Source: Sipunculus nudus (lineage: Eukaryota; Annelida; Sipuncula; Golfingiida; Sipunculidae). Taken from it: a stretch of 64,000 nucleotides of DNA. Below, piece after piece: positions 33,618 to 46,369 of the stretch (the stretch's first letter is position 1; every line of letters starts with the position of its first letter). Position numbers and translations under genes: made by a program. The notes under the pieces were generated by a model. The model worked only from the letters and a program-made list of their open reading frames with translations. It had not been told where the DNA came from and made no database searches. The stretch covers positions 6,842,576-6,906,575 of the forward strand of contig CM049309.1 of the NCBI GenBank assembly GCA_026874595.1, read 5' to 3'.

Positions 33618-36600
33618 GTGACTACCAGTGAAAAGTACTTTCCGTTGATACCAAACTTGATGAGTTGTTTAGCGTATTTAAATATATATAACACTTTAAA
33701 ATCAACGCGAAATTGAAAAGAAATTGAATATTAGTCTTATCCGCCTACTCTAAAACGCTCACTTGTGCCACTCTAATTTTTATACCATGGGACTACCAGT
33801 GAAGAGTACTTTCCGTTGATACCAAACTTGATGGGTTGTTAAGCGTATTTAAATATATATAACACTTTTAAATCCAAGAGAAATTAAAAAAAAATGAATA
33901 ATAGTCGTATCTGACTGCTCTAAAACGCTCACTTGTGCCACTTTAATTTTTATACCATGTGACTACCAGTGAAAAGAACTTTTCGTTGGTACCAAAGTTG
34001 ATGAGTTGTTAAGCGTATTTAAATATATATAACACTTTAAAATCCACAGGAAATTAAAAAAAATGAATAATAGTCTTATCAGGCTGCTCTAAAACGGTCT
34101 CTTGTGCCACTCTGATTTTTATACCATGTGACCACCAGTGAAAAGTACTTTCCGTTGATACCAAACTTGATGGGTTGTTTAGCGTATTTAAATATATATA
34201 ACACTTTTAAATCCACGGGAAATTAAAAAAAATGAATAATAGTCTTATCAGGCTGCTCTAAAACGGTCACTTGTGCCACTCTGATTTTTATACCATGTGA
34301 CCACCAGTGAAAAGTACTTTCCGTTGATACCAAACTTGATGGGTTGTTTAGCGTATTTAAAGATATATAACACTTTTAAATCCAAGAGAAATTTAAAAAA
34401 ATGAATAATAGTCGTATCGGACTGCTCTAAAACGCTCACTTGTGCCACTCTAATTTTTATACCATGTGACTACCAGTGAAAAGTACTTTCCGTTGGTACC
34501 AAACTTGATGAGTTGTTAAGCGTATTTAAATATATATAACACTTTAAAATCCACAGGAAATTAAAAAAAAATGAATAATAGTCGTATCAGGCTGCTCTAA
34601 AACGCTCACTTGTGCCACTCTAATTTATATACCATGGGACTACCAGTGAAACGTACTTTCCGTTGATACCAAACTTGATGGGTTGTTAAGGGTTTTTAAA
34701 TATATATAACACTTTAAAATCAACGCAAAATTTAAAAAAATGAATAATAGTCGTATCTGACTGCTCTAAAACGCTCACTTGTGCCACTCTAATTTTTATA
34801 CCATGTGACTACCAGTGAAAAGTACTTTCCGTTGGTACAAAACTTGATGAGTTGTTTATCGTATTTAAATATATATAACACTTTAAAATCCACAGGAAAT
34901 TAAAAAAAAATTAATAGTCGTATCAGGCTGCTCTAAAACGCTCACTTGTGCCACTCTTATTTATATACCATGGGACTACCAGTGAAAAGTACTTTCCGTT
35001 GATACAAAACTTGATGGGTTGTTAAGGGTTTTTAAATATATATAACACTTTAAAATCAACGGGAAATAAAAAAAAAATGAATAACAGTCGTATCAGGCTG
35101 CTCTAAAACGCTCACTTGTGCCACTCTAATTTATATACCATGGGACTACCAGTGCAAAGTACTTTCCGTTGATACCAAACTTGATGGGTTGTTTAGCGTA
35201 TTTAAAGATATATAACACTTTTAAATCCAAGAGAAATTTAAAAAAAATGAATAATAGTCGTATCCCACTGCTCTAAAACGCTCACTTGTGCCACTCTAAA
35301 ATTCATACCATGTGAATACCAATAAAAAGTTCTTTCCGTTTATACCAAACTTGATGGGTTGTTTAGCGTATTTAAAAATTAATAATACTTTAAAATTCAC
35401 GCTAAATTAAAAAAAAAAAATAAATAATAGTCGTATCTGACTGCTCTTAAACGCATACTTGTGCCACTCTAAAATTCATACCATGTGAATACAAGTAAAA
35501 AGTCCTTTCCGTTGATACCAAACTTGATGGGTTGTTTAGCGTATTTAAAGATGTATAATACTTTAAAATTCACGCTAAATTAAAAAATTTGAATAAAGGT
35601 CGTACTTGACTGCTCTAAAACGGTCACTTGTGCCACTCTAAAATTCATACCATGTGACTACCTGTTAAAAGTACTTTCCGTTGATACCAAACTTGATGGG
35701 TTGTTTAGCGTAATTAAAATTTTATATCACTTTAAAATTCACGCTAAATTAAAATAAAATTAAATAAAAGTCGTATTTAATTGCTCTAAAACGCTCACTT
35801 GTGCCACTCTAAAATTCATACCATGTGACTACCAGTAAAAAGTACTTTCCGTTCATACTATACTTAATGGGTTGTTTAGCGTAATTAAAATTTTATAACA
35901 CTTTAAAATTCACGCTAAATTAAAATAAAATTGAATAAAAGTCGTATTTGACTTCTCTAAAACGCTCACTTGTGCCACTCTAAAATTCATACCATGCGAC
36001 TACCTGTGAAAAGTACTTTCCGTTGATACCAAACTTGATAGGTTGTTTAGCGTATTTAAAGATGTATAATACTTTAAAATTCACGCTAAATTAAAAAAAA
36101 TGAATAAAAGTCGTACTTGACTGCTCTAAAACGGTCACTTGTGCCACTCTAAAATTCATACCATGTGACTACCAGTAAAAAGTTCTTTCCATTTATACCA
36201 AACTTGATGGGTTGTTTAGCGTATTTAAAGATTAATAACACTTTAAAATTCACGCTAAATTAAAATAAAAATGAATAATAGTAGTATCTGACTGCTCTAA
36301 AACGCTCACTTGTGCCACTCTAAAATTCATACCATGTGAATACCACTAAAAAGTCCTTTCCGTTGATACTAAACGTGATGGGTTGTTTAACGTAATTAAA
36401 ATTTGATAACACTTTAAAATTCACGCTAAATTAAAAAAAAATGAATAATAGTCGTACCTGACTGATCAAAAACGGTCTCTTGAGCCACTCTAAAATTTAT
36501 ACCATGTGACTACCAGTAAAAAGTTCTTTCCGTTTATACCAAACGTGATGGGTTGTTTAGCGTATTTAAAGATTAATAACACTTTAAAATTCACGGTAAA

Positions 36601-37800
36601 TTTTAAAAAAAAATGAATAATAGTCGTATCTGACTGCTCTGAAACGCACACTTGTGCCACTCTAAAATTCATACCATGTGAATACCAGTGAAAAGTCCTT
36701 TCCGTTGATACCAAACTTGATGGGTTGTTTAGCGTATTTAAAGATGTATAATACTTTAAAATTCACGCTAAATAAAAAAATTTGAATAAAAGTCGTACTT
36801 GACTGCTCTAAAACGCTCACTTGTGCCACTCGAAAATTCATACCATAAGACTACCAGTGAAAAGTTCTTTCCGTTGATACCAAACTTGATGGGTTGTTTA
36901 GCGTAATTTAAATTTTATATCACTTTAAAATTCACGCTAAATTAAAATAAAAATGAATAATAGTCGTATTTGACTGCTCTAAAACACTCACTTGTGCCAC
37001 TCTAAAATTCATACCATGTGAATACCAGTAAAAAGTCCTTTCCGTTGATACCAAACTTGATGGGTTGTTTAGCGTATTTAAAGATGTATAATACTTTAAA
37101 ATTCACGCTAAATTAAAAAAAAAATTAATAACAGTCGTACTTGACTGCTCAAAAACGCTCACTTGTGCCACTCTAAAATTCATACCATGTGAATACCAGT
37201 AAAAAGTTCTTTCCGTTGATACCAAACTTGATGGGTTGTTTAGCGTATTTAAAAATTAATAACACTTTAAAATTCACGCTAAATTAAAAAAAAAAATGAA
37301 TAATAGTCGTATCTGACTGCTCTTAAACGCATACTTGTGCCACTCTAAAATTCATACCATGTGAATACCAGTAAAAAGTCCTTTCCATTGATACCAAACT
37401 TGATGGGTTGTTAAGCGTATTTAAATATATATAACACTTTAAAATCAACGCGAAATTGAAAAAAATTGAATATTAGTCGTATCCGCCTGCTCTAAAACGC
37501 TCACTTGGGCCACTCTAAAATTCATACCATGTGAATACCAGTAAAAAGTACTTTCCGTTCATACCATACTTAATGGGTTGTTTAGCATAATTAAAATTTT
37601 ATAACACTTTAAAATTCACGCTAAATTAAAATAAAATTGAATAAAAGTCGTATTTGACTTCTCTAAAACGCTCACTTGTGCCACTCTAAAATTCATACCA
37701 TGCGACTACCTGTGAAAAGTACTTTCCGTTGATACCAAACTTGATGGGTTGTTTAGCGTATTTAAAATTTTATAACATTTTTTATATCAAGCAGATTTAA
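33618..37800 (-). repeat. Right-arm tandem array, ~25 inverted units
   Basis: The same ~170 bp unit in reverse. Type B-like units run from 33618 to ~35280 and type A from ~35280 to 37800, with one isolated B unit at ~37390-37500. The mirror order (A outside, B inside) matches the left arm, but the array is about 2 kb shorter. Confidence 0.9.
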
Positions 37801-37846
37801 AAAAAAAGAATAATAGTCGCATTATTAGTATTATTAATAGTGAAAT

Positions 37847-38060
37847 TTGTCTATTAGAAAGCGTGTATTGGCACCGTTTGATATACATGATCTTGACGAA
37901 GCCTTGAGGGCAGCGATGATCAGCGAAATACACTGCAAAGCGGTGAACAGAAGGCTGGTTAGGGAAATATGTTTCTGGCTAAAAGCGGAGGAAGAGCAGG
38001 CATTCACGGAGCATTTTCACGAAAAATGGACGTCGGACGTCCGTCGAACTTCACAGTCGT
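37847..38060 (+). other. Outward-reading ORF in the right terminus of the foldback element
   Basis: Inverted copy of the 27241-27454 ORF, open over the same length. It differs by two amino acids in the shared part (Leu to Ile, Arg to Trp), and continues to 38119 in flanking DNA. It is kept open by sharing sequence with the other arm, so openness alone is not proof of coding. Confidence 0.35.
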
Positions 38061-38069
38061 CTGTACCAC

Positions 38070-38417
38070 TACCAGTCAGTATGTGTCCAGAGTCGAGACG
38101 TGTGTTGAAACCAAATTAATTATATGTCATCAGACGGCCAATAATTTGTAAACATGACAGTAAATCTCTCAGTAAAAGTGTAGAATAGATGACAGACTGC
38201 AAACTGGCGTTTATACTCCTACTTAATTTATCCTTTGAATTAAAATATATATGGTGTCATTTTATTTTATGTGAATCTCATATACATATGTGAATATTTA
38301 TGGAATCATCAGGTAAGCTCCATGTAGGAGCAAGAAAAATAAGGACAGACCCTCAGTAAATAAGCCACTTTAAGGCAGGTCACCTGTACTGCACTTATAC
38401 CCTTTTCTTTTTATTAT
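38070..38417. other. Flank between two transposons
   Basis: 348 bp with no gene or repeat recognised. Confidence 0.5.
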
Positions 38418-39002
38418 ATAGTCCGTCCCAGTACCCGTGTCCGCATGTTTTTCCGGGATAACTTTTTATACAAGTAAAGCAGTGTAAACCTTTTTTGTCC
38501 AAAGGTTGCAGGAGCTACCTGCAGCCGACTACCTGCGAAAAAGTAATGCCTTGCTTCAATTTTGTATGAGACAAATAATGCAAAATATAACAAAACAAGT
38601 TACAGCGTTTACGACTTATTCCTTGCCTGAGAATTGATAATAAACAAGCCAGTCAAACTTATGACGTCAGTCAATTGAAGGTGACGTGCGACCGATTACT
38701 GTGACGTCTTTGTGACATCACTGTTGTCTAACAAACACCAAACGCAGCCATAGACATGGAAAGTGTAACATGGAGGAATGTACTGTCCGGCAGTGCTGGG
38801 AAGACGCCATTCACGGTATTTCAGCATGAATAACGCAAAAGAGTGGCAAATTTAATACATTTTACATGATATATAACTTCTTGACACAAAATCGGCGGAA
38901 TATCAGTTTATCTACTTCAGGCCAAAGGGCATTTTTAAAGAATATTTTTTAAATAATAATCGCGAAAAAAAACATGCGCACACAGGTTTTGGGGCGGACT
39001 AT
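38418..39002. mobile_element. MITE with TAGTCCGTCCC termini
   Basis: The left end is ATAGTCCGTCCCAGTACCC and the right end GGGGCGGACTAT; the 12-bp TIR has one mismatch. A TA or ATA duplication is possible but is part of the palindrome. 585 bp, no ORF of note. A diverged copy is at 21955. The TA-type target suggests a Tc1/mariner-like family. Confidence 0.55.
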
Positions 39003-40074
39003 AGAATAAACAAAATTTGAAAAGAATGCATTGAAAATGGTAAATAAGTCTTTCACTAAAACCGGCTACAATGCAAAATTACCATTTAGAGTGGGCTAGT
39101 ACCAGACAAGGCATATTATATCTGGGCTTTGTATTAGTAATACATCATTGTGATGCTGTGAGATTGGATACAGTGCAGTACCCCAGGTATACTTGTAAAA
39201 GGCTTATTTTACCATTTTCAATGCATTATTTACAAATTTTGTTTATTCTATAATAAGAAGAAATGTAAACTTATATAAGTATAAGGCTTACAGAGATTGA
39301 TAACCAACATATTATATTTATAATGAGCAAAAATATTCAAATATAGCTTGGTTTTTTTGGCGGTTGATGAAAATTTGGGCCAATAAATTCAACATTTGAG
39401 ACATTTTGTCTCTCAAACAACCCCACTTTTCATTATATACCCCTTATTTTTCTAAAATTTTAGATCTCTTGTATATTAAAGTCTACAGAATATTACTTTT
39501 TTTAGAATTTGCATTAAAGATTGTGAAATAAGCCTTAAAAAAACCCTGCTATAATGCACAATTACCCAATTAATGTACCTTGATCATTTATAAGGTGTGT
39601 ATAAATATATACTCAGACTATAAATTTTTTTTTAAAACTCAAACTATTTTCTATAATATAACAATAAATTCCTAATTGTTTGGGATGTGAATCATGTGTT
39701 AATGAAATTAATGAACCAAGGTTTATACTTAATTGTATTTGAGTTTACTATTTTAATTATTATGAATACTTAATTCTCATGACTGAGTATGGCCACTGTT
39801 TCAGTGATATTATTCTGGTATTTATCTATATTTTGCATTGAACCATTGTTGGATAGATAAATTGAGCTAATATCAAGGAAAGATTAATCATAAATTATAT
39901 TTAAATTAGTTTATATATCAATTTTATGACATTTTAAATTGTTCTTATAAGTACTATAGTAGTGACACAGCCAAGTTTAGTGTCTACAGGAGTTTGATAA
40001 GATCTCACATTAACTTTAGTCTATTTCATCCTGTTTGTATGTATGTGTGTATACATATATACATATATATACAT

Positions 40075-40128
<54 letters not shown>

Positions 40129-40529
40129 ATATGATAGTTAAACTCAGTCACTGGGGTCAGTAGTTGTGAAAAAATTATGATCACTCAGATATGATTGTAT
40201 TATATCTACATGATATAATGGCTGTTTCCCACTTGTTAATTGTTTAGATCATTAAGGAGACTCATCACAGCAACAGGTGTTTATAAATACATTATCATAG
40301 ATTCTGTGTGAAATGTGTTATGTTGTCAGGTATGCAGGTTTGAACAATACATGTATCCTGTTGCTTAATTTGTCTCAGAAACATAATTTCAGCTGATTTA
40401 GGGTTACATGATATAATATGATATAATATCTTCTGTAAGATTGATGGAACATATTCAAGAAGCATAGACTGTAATTGGTTTATGAGCATACCATTAATCA
40501 TTAGCATTTGACCTCTGGCCAGCAGCATA
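39003..40529. other. AT-rich DNA before exon B
   Basis: No exon. Includes the (TA)n tract at 40050-40133. Confidence 0.5.
40050..40133. repeat. (TA)n microsatellite
   Basis: tatacatatatacata followed by ~60 bp of nearly pure AT repeat; strongly self-complementary. Confidence 0.9.
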
Positions 40530-40605
40530 ATGTCATCACTGAGCAACACAGGATCAGAACGAAAACAAATGAAGAGCCGCGTGGGAAGGAACGTCAACAG
40601 CAACA
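40530..40605 (+). CDS. Alternative first exon B (25 codons, phase 1)
   Basis: ATG at 40530 starts MSSLSNTGSERKQMKSRVGR, followed by NVNSN, then CAACA|GTAAGA with one base in phase 1. A second in-frame ATG (codon 14) could also serve. Its phase and last base match the exons at 20454, 51068, 57760 and 62906. Product unknown. Confidence 0.5.
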
Positions 40606-43298
40606 GTAAGACTTCACCGTCCTGACGGCTCCGTCCCTGCACTCTGCCTCACCAAGCATTCATTAATAATATCTGCAGCATTGTTTAACTCGGTCAGACC
40701 TTCACATTCTACCACAGTCTGTGTTTGTTACAACTTCCTCAAAGATATGATAAATATATTCAAAACTGTTATTTTCCCAAAACTCAAACTTTCCAAACTG
40801 ACATGGACCAAACTTTAATGAGCATGTTATTTTTCTAAATTGCCTGGGGATATTTTATTTTACTCAAAATTGAAATTTTAAAACAACAAGAGTCAAACAC
40901 ATTTGATTAATAACACAAACTTGTGCAAGTGGTGGCCCCATGCATAATTAGTGTGCAAACTATGCACTTGTGATCAGCAATTTTTAGCCCAATATTCTTG
41001 CATAACATATTCATACTTACTTTTGAATCAAATGAAATTTTCACATTCATGTGTTTTTCATGAATCAGGACACCTTCACAAAATTCGCAAGACAGTAAGC
41101 TCACTACCTCACACAAATTTCTGGTCTCACAGTAAGTGATTCATCACCTGTCAGATAAAAGTTTTCAGATCTTTCATGTTTCAGATACTTTTCTGTTTTC
41201 TGGGATTTTTTTCTTGTCAACCAAAACTGTTATATTTCTGTCAAAACATGTTTATAAATTCTTTGTATCTTCCTATATACTGGTATTCATTGTATTTTTG
41301 CACTCCTCCCATATGCTCAGTTTTTTTAATTTTTTTAACTAGCTCATTCTCCAGTTGTATACATATAACATACACATATATATAAAAATTCCATTTGTGC
41401 TCTTTTCATATACCCCTATACCCTACTTTCATATATTTCCCTCCTACATGTATGCAAAAGTTTTTTCTCTATTGGTATTTCCATTACTCTCACTGTCTTT
41501 TATCCATAGATATATTTGTACATGCTCCTATAAATCTGACAAACTCTAGATCACAAATTCTTTTCCTGTCATGAGTAATTAATTGGACACTTTGCAGACT
41601 ACATCTTCAAGTAACAGGTGACAGTGCCATAGTCTATGACTCATAGATATGGAAATAAAGGTTTGGGATTCTTTTAGTTTGCTTTTGGGAAGATTTGAAT
41701 AGCCACATGAATGAATGCAAATATTTTCCCTCGTGTCAAAAAGACGGTCATAATATTTTGATGTGTTAAAGTGAAAGATGTGTTTGTGGTAGAATCCCAA
41801 GGTCTGACTGAGGTTTCTCTCACCAGGGATCTATATTATCACCAAGCATGTGGCAAAGTGTATTGAATTACTAGTCATCCTGCACCTCCATCTGTTTAAT
41901 GCATGTGTGTATGCTGAAGATAGATTATTTCCCCAAAACACAGTATTTTCTTGTTAGCATAGAATTTTAATCAAAATCAAATACATTCTCCATGGGATAT
42001 AGAAAAATTATATATGATATGGTAAAATTAAATCAAATTATATTTCTGTGAGTGTGGTATGATTTTATTATGAATAAACATTAATATTGGGATATTGTTT
42101 GATAATATGTTGTTGATTTTTTTAAAAATTTTTATACAAGCATTGTCTAATTAAACAATATTTGCAAGATGTGATTTACAAGCGTTCATGGAAAACAAAT
42201 CAGTCATAAAAATTACAAGAAATTATGTTAAATTACTTTTTTTTATAAACTTATTAATTATGAAAATTGGTAATTGTTGTCATTATTATCATCATTATCA
42301 TAACTATAATCACATGGTTCACACAATACAGATAGTTTGTATCATTTCATTGTGACACAATGTTAAGTGACCCAAAAGTTAAGAAAAATCTTAGTGTGCC
42401 ACTTATTAACTCTGCCAAACAGCGGGGGTCATGTTTCTAGTGGCATTGGTCTGTCTGTAAGCCGTATTAATCAAAAAGTTATCAACAGATTTTTTTTTTA
42501 ATTTTAAGGATAGCTCGACAATGATAAAAGGAATAATAATTTAAATTTTGGGGGTGTTCCATATGTAAATGACCCAGGAATGAGTGTTTTATGGGGTTTT
42601 ATAGCACATTGGTTAATGAATAGCATGTGACAGTATAGCCATATTTGGAGTGCAAGTCATGACGTAACAGACATGACATCACAGAGGATGCCAATCCATG
42701 TGTTCGTGCAATTTCCCTGAAAGGTGTTTGTAAATCAATGCAAAGCATGGGGGCCATTTTATAAGGAAAAATGTTGCATTTCTGACAATGCAATATGGGA
42801 ATAATGAGCTGCCTTGGCGAAGGTCTGCAGTGTCTGAGCACATTTCTAGATATCTATGTGCCTCATAATATTTGAAACCATTGTTTGATTCTGGAAAAAA
42901 AGTTAACCCTAATATAAAATTTTTTACATCCAGGGACACATATTTAAATAGAAATACCAATAGGTCTCAAAATTTTATTTGAAAAATAATTTTTAAAAGA
43001 TTATAGTTAAATCATTTCAATATTTTCAGCATCATATAGAAAACATTTCATTGGCAATATTATTCAAAGTGTTTTGCCACATGCTTTTAATAAACATCTT
43101 CCTTTCAGTAACCTGAAGGACTGGGTGGGCAGCACTAACTGTCACCAGCTTTGTGTGTTTATCATGATATTTGTTTTACTGTATTGACTTTTTTTGTGGT
43201 GACTTTATTAACACAGCTTCTACTTCTGAACATTTCAAGGAAGCTTACATATCTGCTGGATATTTTTCTCTTGTAGAAACAAACAAGTGTGGTATTTT
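40606..43298. other. Non-coding stretch after exon B
   Basis: AT-rich; open stretches at 40907-41550 and 42599-42960 overlap on opposite strands and show no resemblance to known proteins. A short 'agcgggggtcatgtttctagtgg...gtctgtctgtaagc' segment at ~42420-42465 looks like a fragment of a dispersed repeat. Confidence 0.4.
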
Positions 43299-45207
43299 TT
43301 AGCTCACCTGACTGTAAGTCATCTGAGCTATAGCGATCACTCTTGGTCCGTCGTCCATCTGTCCGTCCATCGTCTGTCCCTTAACCTGGCACAAATCGTA
43401 ACCGCTGGACCTAGAATCTTGTAACTTTACATTCTGAGAGGTTCATAAAAAAATCTCCTTGGAAACCAGAAATTAGGTCTCTGTTACCCATATCCTTTGA
43501 GCTATGGGGCCTCAAAGTACCGCCCCCCCCCCCCCCAGAATATTCAAAAATTTCACACAAAAACTTCAATATCTCATTAACTACATCACTGATGGTCATG
43601 ATTTTTTGCATACGTATTGATCATGAGAAGTTTCATCACTTCCTGCAGACTAGTGGCGCCACCTGTATTTTTCAATTTTTTACAAATTTTTTTCTCTATT
43701 TTTGAGACCTTTAAAAATGTGAATATCTGTTAACAGGGCACAAATTGTAAAGACTGGACCTAGAATCTTCATTCCTGACACAGTGAGAGACCTATGAAAA
43801 GTCTCCATGAGAACTAGAAATTAGGTCTCTGTTACCCATATCTTTAAAGCTATGGGGCCTCAAAGTATCCCCCAGAATAGTCAAAAATTTCATACAAAAA
43901 CTTCAATATCTCATTAACTACATCACTGATGGTCATTATTTTTTGCATACATATTGATCATGAGAAGTTTCATCACTTCCTGCAGACTGGTGGTGCCACC
44001 TGTATTTTTCAATTTTTTACGAATTGTTTTTGCTATTTTTGAGACCTTTAAAAATGTGAACATCTGTCAACAGGGCACAAATTGTAAAGACTGGACCTAG
44101 AATCTTCATTCCTGACAGTGAGAGACCTATGAAAAGTCTACATGGAAACCTGAAATTAGGTCTCTGTTACCCATATCCTTTGAGCTATGGCACTCCAAAG
44201 TACAGCTCAGAATAATGGAAAAATTGATACAAAAGCTGAAGTATCTGAACAACTATTGCAGGGATCACCATAATTGTTTGTATCGATATTGATCATGGAG
44301 TGTTTCATCAGTTACTGCAGAATGGTGGCACCACCTGTATTTGTTTGGGTTTTTTTTCGAATTTTTTTCTCTATTTTTGAGACCTTTAAAGATATGAATA
44401 TCTGTTAACAGGGCACAAATCATAACAACTGGACCTAGAATCTTAATTCTTGACACACTGAGAGACCTATGAAAAGTCTCCATGGAAACTTGAAATTAGG
44501 TCTCTGTTACCCATATCCTTCAAGCTATAGGACTCCGAAGTATCCCTCAGAATAATTGACAATTTGATACAAAAACTGAAGTTTCTGAACAACGAATGCA
44601 GAGATCACCATGATTCTGTGCATTGATATTGATTATTGAGTGTTTTCATCAGTTTCTGCAGACTGGTGGCACCACCTGTATTTGTTCAGGTTTTTTTACA
44701 ATTTTTTTTTCTCTATTTTTGAGACCTTTAAGGATGTTGTCATCTGTTCACGTGGCACAAATTGTAACAACAGGACTTAGAATCTTCATTCCTTACACAG
44801 TGAGAGACCTATGAAAAGTCTACTTGGAACCTGAAATTAGGTCTCTGTTACCCATATCCTTCAAGCTATAGGACTCCGAAGTATCTCTCAGAATAATGGA
44901 AAATTTGATACAAAAGCTGAAGTATCTGAACAACTAATGCAGAGTTCACCATGATTCTTTGCATGGATATTGATTATTGAGTGTTTCATCAGTTTCTGCA
45001 GACTGGTGGAACCACCTGTATTTTTTTAAAAGTTTATGCATTTTTTCTCTATTTTTGAGATATATAAATACAGTCACAATCTTGGCCTGTTGGTTAATCT
45101 GTTTGATGCTCAGTTGAATGGGTATATACTACCATTCAGATGATAAAATTTCCTTTGGCAAATCTCTTCCCAGTCAGCTGAGCGTCATGACCCATGGGTC
45201 ACTTGTT
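43299..45207 (-). mobile_element. Hairpin-ended tandem-core element, reverse orientation
   Basis: Read on the minus strand: start AACAAGT, palindrome GACCCATGGGTC, then five ~338 bp units with aggtggcgccacy (plus-strand positions ~43653, 43989, 44324, 44665, 45005), ctgcaggaagtgatgaaac, taatgagatattgaagtttttgtgtg. It ends in a hairpin (43300-43330, tagctca...tgagcta). A poly-C tract at 43522-43536 lies in the last unit. No ORF. The words gagatattNaNgNttttgtgtga are shared with the 4634 family. Confidence 0.55.
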
Positions 45208-45599
45208 TATTTGTGTATTATATTAAATGTGTGCTCCACACATCTTCATTACAACTAGCCACAGATTTTGATATTACTCACTTACTATTAAGACCAATTT
45301 TATAAATTTCTGTTGTTATTTTACCTTTAAATGTTTGAGAGATTTATGTTCATGTAGCTATATATTTCACGGAGTAACCGTATGTACACATTTAATTTTT
45401 ATTTTATTCAAAGAAGCATTTCAGACCAAGCACCACATTAAATGACACTGTTGATCCAGTAGACTGCCTCAGAACAATCAAATCATGCCTTTTTATCAAT
45501 GATAATGAAATTTCTATTTTAGTCCATACAGTAATATATAACTTCATTTTTCATGGGAAGTTTCAGGTGGAAATGTGGCAAAAATAATTAACAGACTGT

Positions 45600-45666
45600 T
45601 CAGTAGGTGGCAGCACTCTGGTCTTGTGGGAGTTTGTAGTTTTCAAGATGTTCATTAGGGGGCAGC
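45600..45666 (+). promoter_or_regulatory. Pair of CTCF-like sites
   Basis: TCAGTAGGTGGCAGC (45600-45614) matches CCASYAGRKGGCRSY at 14/15 and TCATTAGGGGGCAGC (45652-45666) at 13/15. Both are in the same orientation, ~52 bp apart, in otherwise unremarkable AT-rich DNA. Confidence 0.35.
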
Positions 45667-46369
45667 ACAGTGCGGTGTTTGTATCTGTGTTTATGTTTAC
45701 AGGTAACCATGGAGTGTTGGCATGAATGCTTGTCCTAACAACACATTGCCACAGTTCACTGATTGATGTGTTTTTATGTGTTTGTTTGACTTGATGAAAC
45801 TGTCAGTGTATTTATGTTCAGTTTACTGTATGTGTATTGTTTAATGGATATTTGCCAATGGTTTTCTTGAGTTGTAGGAACAGTATAATAATTAATTTTT
45901 TTACCAGTATATATGGTACTGATTCATAAATACTTAAATTTCTGCAAGTGTAATATATTTCAAGAACATTCTATTAGAGTAAAAAAGAAAACTGATAAGT
46001 AATGATAAATCAGGAGGACTGCCCAGTAACATGTCATTGTAGTCCAAGGTGGTTGATGTTTCCAGAGTAAATATATTTCTTTTTTTTTCCATATAATACA
46101 TATATATTTTTCTTTTTAAGTTTTCAGCCAGATAATAGAGACATTAAAACTGATCTAGAAAGGTATTTTTTTGTGGGGGTGAATTTGTGACACTGCCCTG
46201 CTGATGAAACCTTTTAGAGAAACAGAAGCTCATCATATGTGACATCAGTTACTGTAGATATCATTACATCATTGATGACGTGATATTTTGAATTATAGAT
46301 CAAGGCTTTTAACACATCAAACAAAGCTGTGTGGTAATTCTGTACCATGACTTCTGTGGTCCAGGAGAG

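Larger units (their letters stand above)
27241..38060. mobile_element. 10.8 kb foldback transposon with 9-bp TSD (MuDR/Foldback-like)
   Basis: The left end ACGACTGTGAAGTTCGACGG and the right end are exact inverses. They are flanked by identical 9-mers CTGTACCAC (27232-27240, 38061-38069). Each arm is ~260 bp of unique sequence, then a long array of ~170 bp units; left arm 27241-33617, right arm 33618-38060, meeting with no single-copy core. Foldback elements with internally repetitive arms and 9-bp duplications are known in the MULE/Foldback group. No transposase is visible, so it would need a helper. The outer ~240 bp of the arms differ at only about 4-5 positions, implying recent origin or homogenisation. 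Confidence 0.9.

Noticed and set aside
27541-37780. Open frames of 60-103 codons repeated through the 170-bp array (e.g. 31877-32188)
   Set aside because: Their peptide period (57 residues = 171 bp) is simply the repeat unit; frames break whenever a unit is 170 bp. No start, domain or codon bias indicates coding.
27501-37800. CRISPR array or hammerhead-ribozyme 'retrozyme' array
   Set aside because: Units lack constant-repeat/variable-spacer structure, the DNA is eukaryotic, and I found no CTGANGA...GAAA hammerhead core in either strand of the unit.
38305-38320. ATGGAATCATCAG|GTAAGC as a four-codon first exon
   Set aside because: Good donor in phase 1 but only four codons; chance occurrence is likely.
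38758-38820. ATG frame MESVTWRNVLSG... followed by GTATTT
   Set aside because: Lies inside a MITE, has a weak donor, and the phase (0) differs from the exon series.
41060-41096. ATG frame MNQDTFTKFAR ending CA|GTAAGC
   Set aside because: Phase 2 donor, inconsistent with the series; no other support.
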